Assembly (NCBI RefSeq): GCF_010726645.1
Contig: NZ_AP022563.1
Location: forward strand, 496,001-560,000
From: Mycolicibacterium duvalii
Lineage (GTDB): Bacteria > Actinomycetota > Actinomycetes > Mycobacteriales > Mycobacteriaceae
Direction of reading: 5' to 3'
DNA: 64,000 nucleotides
Made by a program: the position numbers and the translations under genes
Shown here: one piece after another, positions 60,075 to 64,000 of the stretch
How positions within the stretch are numbered: the stretch's first letter is position 1
Layout: each line of letters starts with the position of its first letter
The notes under the pieces: model-generated
What the model was told of the DNA's origin: nothing
Databases searched by the model: none
Seen by the model: the letters and a program-made list of their open reading frames with translations, nothing else

Positions 60075-60815
60075 ATGGCTGAGTACCGCCTGGAAGATCT
60101 CGCCGCGGTGTCCGGGGTCAGTGCGCGCAACATCCGCGCCTACCGGGAACGTGGTCTGCTCGACCCGCCCCGCAGGGTGGGCCGCTCGGCGCTTTACGAC
60201 GACTATCACCTGTCACAGCTCAACACCATCAGCCAGCTGCTGCGCAAAGGCTTCACCTCCGTGCACATCGCCGAGTTCTTCGAGAGCATGCGGCACGGCG
60301 CGGATCTCGCCGACATCCTCGGCCTGCAGCGCGCGGTACTCGGCGCCCGCGGCGACGAGCAAGACGAGGCGGCCGCCGAATCCATCGATCTCGATGCCGA
60401 CTCCGAGGAGGCGCGGGCCCTGGTGTCCTACGGGTTGGCCAAGATCGACGGTCGCGACGTCGTCATCACCGACAGCGCCGTCGCCGAGGTCCTTGCCAAG
60501 TCCGCGGAGCCGATGCGTTATGTACGGGCGTTGCTCCAGTTCCTGGCCGTTGCCGACGACCACCTCGAAGAGCTGGCCAAGGCCTTCGTGGGCACGCTCT
60601 CGGAGCTCTACACCGCCCGGGTCGGGGAGAGGTGCCTGCCCAAGCCGGCGGACACCGACGAGATCCGCCGGCTGCTGCAGGACTATCGTGCGATCGGCGC
60701 CGCGACCATGGCCAACCGCTTCGAGGAGGTCAGCCGGCGCTATCTGGTGACCGAGTCCTCGGACTACGTGGCCGGGATTCTGGTCACCGGGGCCTGGGAG
60801 CCCGAGCACGCCTGA
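60075..60815 (+). CDS. MerR family transcriptional regulator
   Basis: 246 aa. N-terminal MerR HTH (YRLEDLAAVSGVSARNIRAY, RERGLL, DYHLSQLNTISQLLRKGF) then a dimer helix and a large C-terminal ligand domain. No Cys for a metal site, so it likely senses a hydrophobic compound. Target unknown; it lies between the catabolic genes and fas. ATG at 60075. Confidence 0.88.
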   Translation: MAEYRLEDLAAVSGVSARNIRAYRERGLLDPPRRVGRSALYDDYHLSQLNTISQLLRKGFTSVHIAEFFESMRHGADLADILGLQRAVLGARGDEQDEAAAESIDLDADSEEARALVSYGLAKIDGRDVVITDSAVAEVLAKSAEPMRYVRALLQFLAVADDHLEELAKAFVGTLSELYTARVGERCLPKPADTDEIRRLLQDYRAIGAATMANRFEEVSRRYLVTESSDYVAGILVTGAWEPEHA

Positions 60816-61329
60816 CGCGCACCATCGATCGCATGGCTTTCCCTACTGATCGGTAAGGTTTTGTAGCAAACTTCTGTCCACCCCGCGAACCGACGACCGG
60901 ACAATTTCGACGATCATGTCATCCCGGTCCTCGGTGCTCTGCGACACAGTGCGAACCAAAATTTCCAGATAACGATTTCATAACAAAACTGCTTTGAACT
61001 GCGATTCTTCCTTACTCAACCGTAACCACCTGCATGCAGCAGGTTTGACGGCGGCGCCACGCAGCGGTTCCGTTTGCCGTGTTACGCAACGTTCGGTTAC
61101 CGAAGCGTAGAACTCGCCAGTAACCATTTCGCGCGTAAAACTGGCCCTGTCTCTTATGACACTCTTACTACGGCTGAAAGTCACCGCGGCCCGCCGCGCA
61201 GCAGACCAGCCGGATTCGACGCCGAATCGCCATGCCCGCGTCCGACCGCGGACGTGCCCCATGACTGCCCCGACGAAAGCGGTGCGACGTGAACGCAGCG
61301 CGAACGAAGGACTGAGGAGAACACCCGAC
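60816..61329. other. 514-base region upstream of fas
   Basis: No gene. Two inverted repeats: CCTGC-ATGCA-GCAGG (61029-61043, six bp with the outer pair) and TTCGG-TTA-CCGAA (61092-61104). TTGACG at about 61045 may be a -35. In mycobacteria fas is controlled by FasR at such repeats, but I cannot match the FasR consensus from memory. Confidence 0.45.
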
Positions 61330-64000
61330 GTGACGATCAACGACCAGCAGCGTGCGACCACCGGCTCCGGATCCGAGCGCGGTCAGGCCTTCGAACCGCT
61401 GGTGGGTGCGCATGCGCTGGTCGATCAGCTGCACTCCGGCGAGCCCTACGCGGTGGCGTTCGGCGGCCAGGGCGGACCGTGGCTCGAGAACCTCGAGGAA
61501 CTGGTCAACTCGGCCGGAATCGAGTCCGAGATCGCGAACCTGGTCGGTGAGGCCGAACTGCTGCTGGAGCCGCTCGCCCGGGAGCTGGTGGTGGTGCGCC
61601 CGATCGGCTTCGAGCCGATGCAGTGGATCCGCGCGCTGGCCGCCGAGGAGCCGTTGCCGTCGCAGAAGGACCTGACCACCGCGGCGATCTCCGGGCCCGG
61701 CATCCTGCTGACCCAGATGGCCGCCATTCGCGCGCTCAAGCGCCAGGGGCTCGATCTCGACGGGCACCCGCCGGTGGCGATCGCCGGGCATTCCCAGGGC
61801 GTCACCGCGGTCGAATCGCTGAAGGCCGGGGGAGCGCGCGATGTCGAGCTGCTGGCCATCGGTCAGTTGATCGGCGCCGCCGGGTCGCTGGTCTCGCGCC
61901 GCCGCGGCATGGTGGGCCGGGGCGACAAGTCGCCCATGGTGTCGGTGACCAACGTCGACCCCGACCGGGTCGCTGAGCTCCTCGACGAGTTCGCCCAGGA
62001 CGTCCGGACGGTGCTGCCGCCGGCGTTGTCCATCCGCAACGGCCGCCGGTCGGTCGTCATCACCGGTACGCCCGAGCAGCTGGCCCGCTTCGAGCTGTAC
62101 TGCGAGAAGATCACCGAGAAAGAAGAGGCCGAACGCAAGAACAAGGTCCGCGGCGGCGCGGTCTTCCGCCCGGTGTTCAACCAGGTCCAGGTCGAGGTCG
62201 GCTTCCACACTCCGCGGCTGGCCGGCGGCGTGGACCTGGTCGACGAATGGGCGGCCCGCACCGGCCTGGACGCCGCACTGACCCGGCGCCTGGCCGAGTA
62301 CATCTTCGTCAGACCGGTCGACTGGGTCGCCGAGGTCGAGGGCCTCGCCGCGGCCGGCGCCAGGTGGATCATCGACCTGGGTCCGAGCGACACCGTGACG
62401 CGGCTGACCGCCCCGGTGATTCGCGGCCTGGGCATCGGCATCGTGCCTGCGGCCACCCGCGCCGGACAGCGCAGCCTGTTCACGGTCGGCGCCGCCCCCA
62501 GCGTCGCGCCGGCATGGTCGAGCTACGCGCCGACACCGGTCACCCTGCCCGACGGCTCGGTCAAGGTCGCCACCAAATTCACCCGGCTGACCGGACGGTC
62601 GCCGATCCTGCTCGCCGGCATGACGCCGACGACAGTGGACGCCAAGATCGTCGCCGCCGCGGCCAACGCCGGGCACTGGGCCGAGCTGGCCGGCGGTGGG
62701 CAGGTCACCGAGGAGATCTTCGATGCCCGCGTCCACGAGCTGACCCAGCTGCTGGAGCCCGGACGCGCGATCCAGTTCAACTCGCTGTTCCTCGACCCGT
62801 ACCTATGGAAATTGCAGGTCGGCGGCAAGCGTCTGGTGCAGAAGGCCCGCCAGTCCGGCGCTCCGATCGACGGCGTAGTCGTCACCGCGGGCATCCCGGA
62901 CCTCGAAGAGGCCGTCGACCTGATCGAGGAGCTGCACACCGTCGGCATCAGCAACGTGGTGTTCAAGCCGGGCACGGTGGACCAGATCAAGTCCGTCATC
63001 AAGATCGCGCAGGAGGTCCCCGACCGCGACGTCATCGTTCACGTCGAGGGCGGCCGCGCCGGCGGTCACCATTCGTGGGAGGACCTCGACGACCTGCTGC
63101 TGAGCACCTACGGCGAGCTGCGCAAACACACCAACATCACCGTGTGCGTCGGCGGCGGGATCGGCACGCCCGAGCGGGCCGCGGACTACCTGTCCGGGGA
63201 GTGGGCGAAGGCCTACGGGTTCCCGGCCATGCCGGTCGACGGCATCCTGGTCGGCACCGCCGCCATGGCCACCAAGGAGGCCACCACCTCCCCGGCGGTC
63301 AAGCAGATGCTCGTCGAGACCGGCGGCACCCCGGACTGGGTCGGGGCCGGCAAAGCCGTCAACGGTATGGCCAGCGGCCGCAGCCAGCTCGGCGCCGACA
63401 TCCACGAGATCGACAATGCCGCGTCGCGCTGCGGTCGCCTGCTCGACGAGGTGGCCGGTGACGCCGACGCGGTGGCCGAGCGGCGCGACGAGATCATCGC
63501 CGCGATGGCCAAGACGGCCAAGCCGTACTTCGGCGACGTCGCGGACATGACCTATCTGCAGTGGTTGCAGCGCTACGTCGACCTGGCCGTCGGCGACGGC
63601 GACACCACCGCCGACACGGCCCATCCCGGCAGCCCCTGGCTGGCGGACACCTGGCGGGACCGCTTCGAGGACATGCTCAAGCGCGCCGAGGCCCGCCTGC
63701 ACGCGAAGGACTACGGCCCGATCGAATCGCTGTTCAGCGCGGGTGCGGACGGCGACGCGCTGCTGGACAACCCCGAGACCGCGGTGGCGGCCCTGCTGGC
63801 CCGCTACCCGGACGCCGAGACGGTGCGGTTGCACCCGGCCGATGTGCCGTACTTCGTGACGCTGTGCAAGAAGCCGGGTAAGCCGGTCAACTTCGTACCG
63901 GTCATCGACAAGGATGTCCGCCGCTGGTGGCGCAGCGACTCGCTGTGGCAGGCGCACGACGCCCGCTACAGCGCCGACGAAGTGTGCATCATCCCCGGCA
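61330..64000 (+). CDS. fas: type-I fatty acid synthase (first 890 codons; cut by window edge)
   Basis: Multi-domain FAS-I; mycobacterial fas is about 3,070 residues, so about 70 percent lies outside. Seen: starts VTINDQQRATTG with GTG at 61330; acetyl/acyltransferase domain with nucleophile S155 in GHSQG; then an enoyl reductase domain with FMN-site motifs GGRAGGHH and GGGIGTPE (about 570-620). It makes C16-C26 fatty acids for lipid and mycolic acid synthesis. A housekeeping gene, it marks the right border of the catabolic island. Ribosome site: GACTGAGGAGAAC. Confidence 0.95.
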   Translation, partial: MTINDQQRATTGSGSERGQAFEPLVGAHALVDQLHSGEPYAVAFGGQGGPWLENLEELVNSAGIESEIANLVGEAELLLEPLARELVVVRPIGFEPMQWIRALAAEEPLPSQKDLTTAAISGPGILLTQMAAIRALKRQGLDLDGHPPVAIAGHSQGVTAVESLKAGGARDVELLAIGQLIGAAGSLVSRRRGMVGRGDKSPMVSVTNVDPDRVAELLDEFAQDVRTVLPPALSIRNGRRSVVITGTPEQLARFELYCEKITEKEEAERKNKVRGGAVFRPVFNQVQVEVGFHTPRLAGGVDLVDEWAARTGLDAALTRRLAEYIFVRPVDWVAEVEGLAAAGARWIIDLGPSDTVTRLTAPVIRGLGIGIVPAATRAGQRSLFTVGAAPSVAPAWSSYAPTPVTLPDGSVKVATKFTRLTGRSPILLAGMTPTTVDAKIVAAAANAGHWAELAGGGQVTEEIFDARVHELTQLLEPGRAIQFNSLFLDPYLWKLQVGGKRLVQKARQSGAPIDGVVVTAGIPDLEEAVDLIEELHTVGISNVVFKPGTVDQIKSVIKIAQEVPDRDVIVHVEGGRAGGHHSWEDLDDLLLSTYGELRKHTNITVCVGGGIGTPERAADYLSGEWAKAYGFPAMPVDGILVGTAAMATKEATTSPAVKQMLVETGGTPDWVGAGKAVNGMASGRSQLGADIHEIDNAASRCGRLLDEVAGDADAVAERRDEIIAAMAKTAKPYFGDVADMTYLQWLQRYVDLAVGDGDTTADTAHPGSPWLADTWRDRFEDMLKRAEARLHAKDYGPIESLFSAGADGDALLDNPETAVAALLARYPDAETVRLHPADVPYFVTLCKKPGKPVNFVPVIDKDVRRWWRSDSLWQAHDARYSADEVCIIPG

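Noticed and set aside
1..64000. tRNA or rRNA genes, IS elements, prophage genes
   Set aside because: None seen: no transposase or integrase motifs, and no cloverleaf or rRNA sequence recognised in the gaps.

Overview
The window looks like chromosomal DNA of a mycobacterium, probably a fast-growing environmental (Mycolicibacterium-type) species. The signs are high GC, dense GTGA/ATGA start-stop overlaps, a type-I fatty acid synthase of mycobacterial type at the right edge, a complete yrbEA-yrbEB-mceA-F operon with Mce-associated membrane proteins, a mycofactocin-type SDR, and many cytochrome P450s with 3Fe-4S-type ferredoxins. The species call is inference; no rRNA, tRNA, IS element, CRISPR array or phage gene was seen.

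Layout. 1-5952 (+): end of a [2Fe-2S] reductase, SDR, Rieske oxygenase, small helical protein, TauD-type dioxygenase, CMD-family protein, then P450, ferredoxin and a DUF1330 protein. 5973-15325 (-): a long run of a NuoF-like flavoprotein, ferredoxin, fused DUF35-Ltp protein, hydrolase, two HIBADH-type dehydrogenases, P450, ferredoxin, P450 and hydrolase. 15346-15822 (+): conserved hypothetical. 15854-19458 (-): hydrolase, Rieske ferredoxin, two amidohydrolases. 19706-26190 (+): two-subunit acyl-CoA dehydrogenase, luciferase-like oxidoreductase, sulfotransferase, TIM-barrel protein, DUF1214 protein. 26210-30084 (-): secreted protein, P450, ferredoxin, two SDRs and a tiny upstream ORF. 30340-44862 (+): one about 14.5-kb operon of aldehyde dehydrogenase, CoA-transferase, HMG-CoA-synthase-like/OB protein, thiolase, yrbEA, yrbEB and mceA-F. 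44883-47709: three small secreted proteins and a P450. 47898-48560 (+): TetR regulator. 48590-50987 (-): thiolase, DUF35 protein, enoyl-CoA hydratase. 51082-57716 (+): two acyl-CoA synthetases around an amidohydrolase, two Mce-associated membrane proteins, a degenerate IspD-like protein. 57682-59693 (-): IspD and an MFS transporter. 60075 onward (+): MerR regulator and the start of fas.

Taken together, about 57 kb reads as a catabolic island for a lipophilic, CoA-activated substrate (steroid-, terpenoid- or polycyclic-like; the true substrate cannot be read from sequence). Mce imports it, P450/ferredoxin and Rieske systems oxidise it, SDRs and aldehyde dehydrogenase continue oxidation, FadD or CoA-transferase makes the thioester, and FadE, hydratase and thiolase/DUF35 modules shorten it. 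Amidohydrolases and alpha/beta hydrolases would act on ring-cleavage products.

The most striking non-coding signal is a palindrome, TGAGAATnnnATTCTCA, repeated at the promoters of several of these operons, which suggests one regulon. A second palindrome (TGCTGA...CTTGCT.AGCA) links the TetR/P450 promoter at 47.8 kb with the divergent promoter at 19.6 kb. Neither motif matches the KstR, KstR2 or Zur consensus as I recall them.
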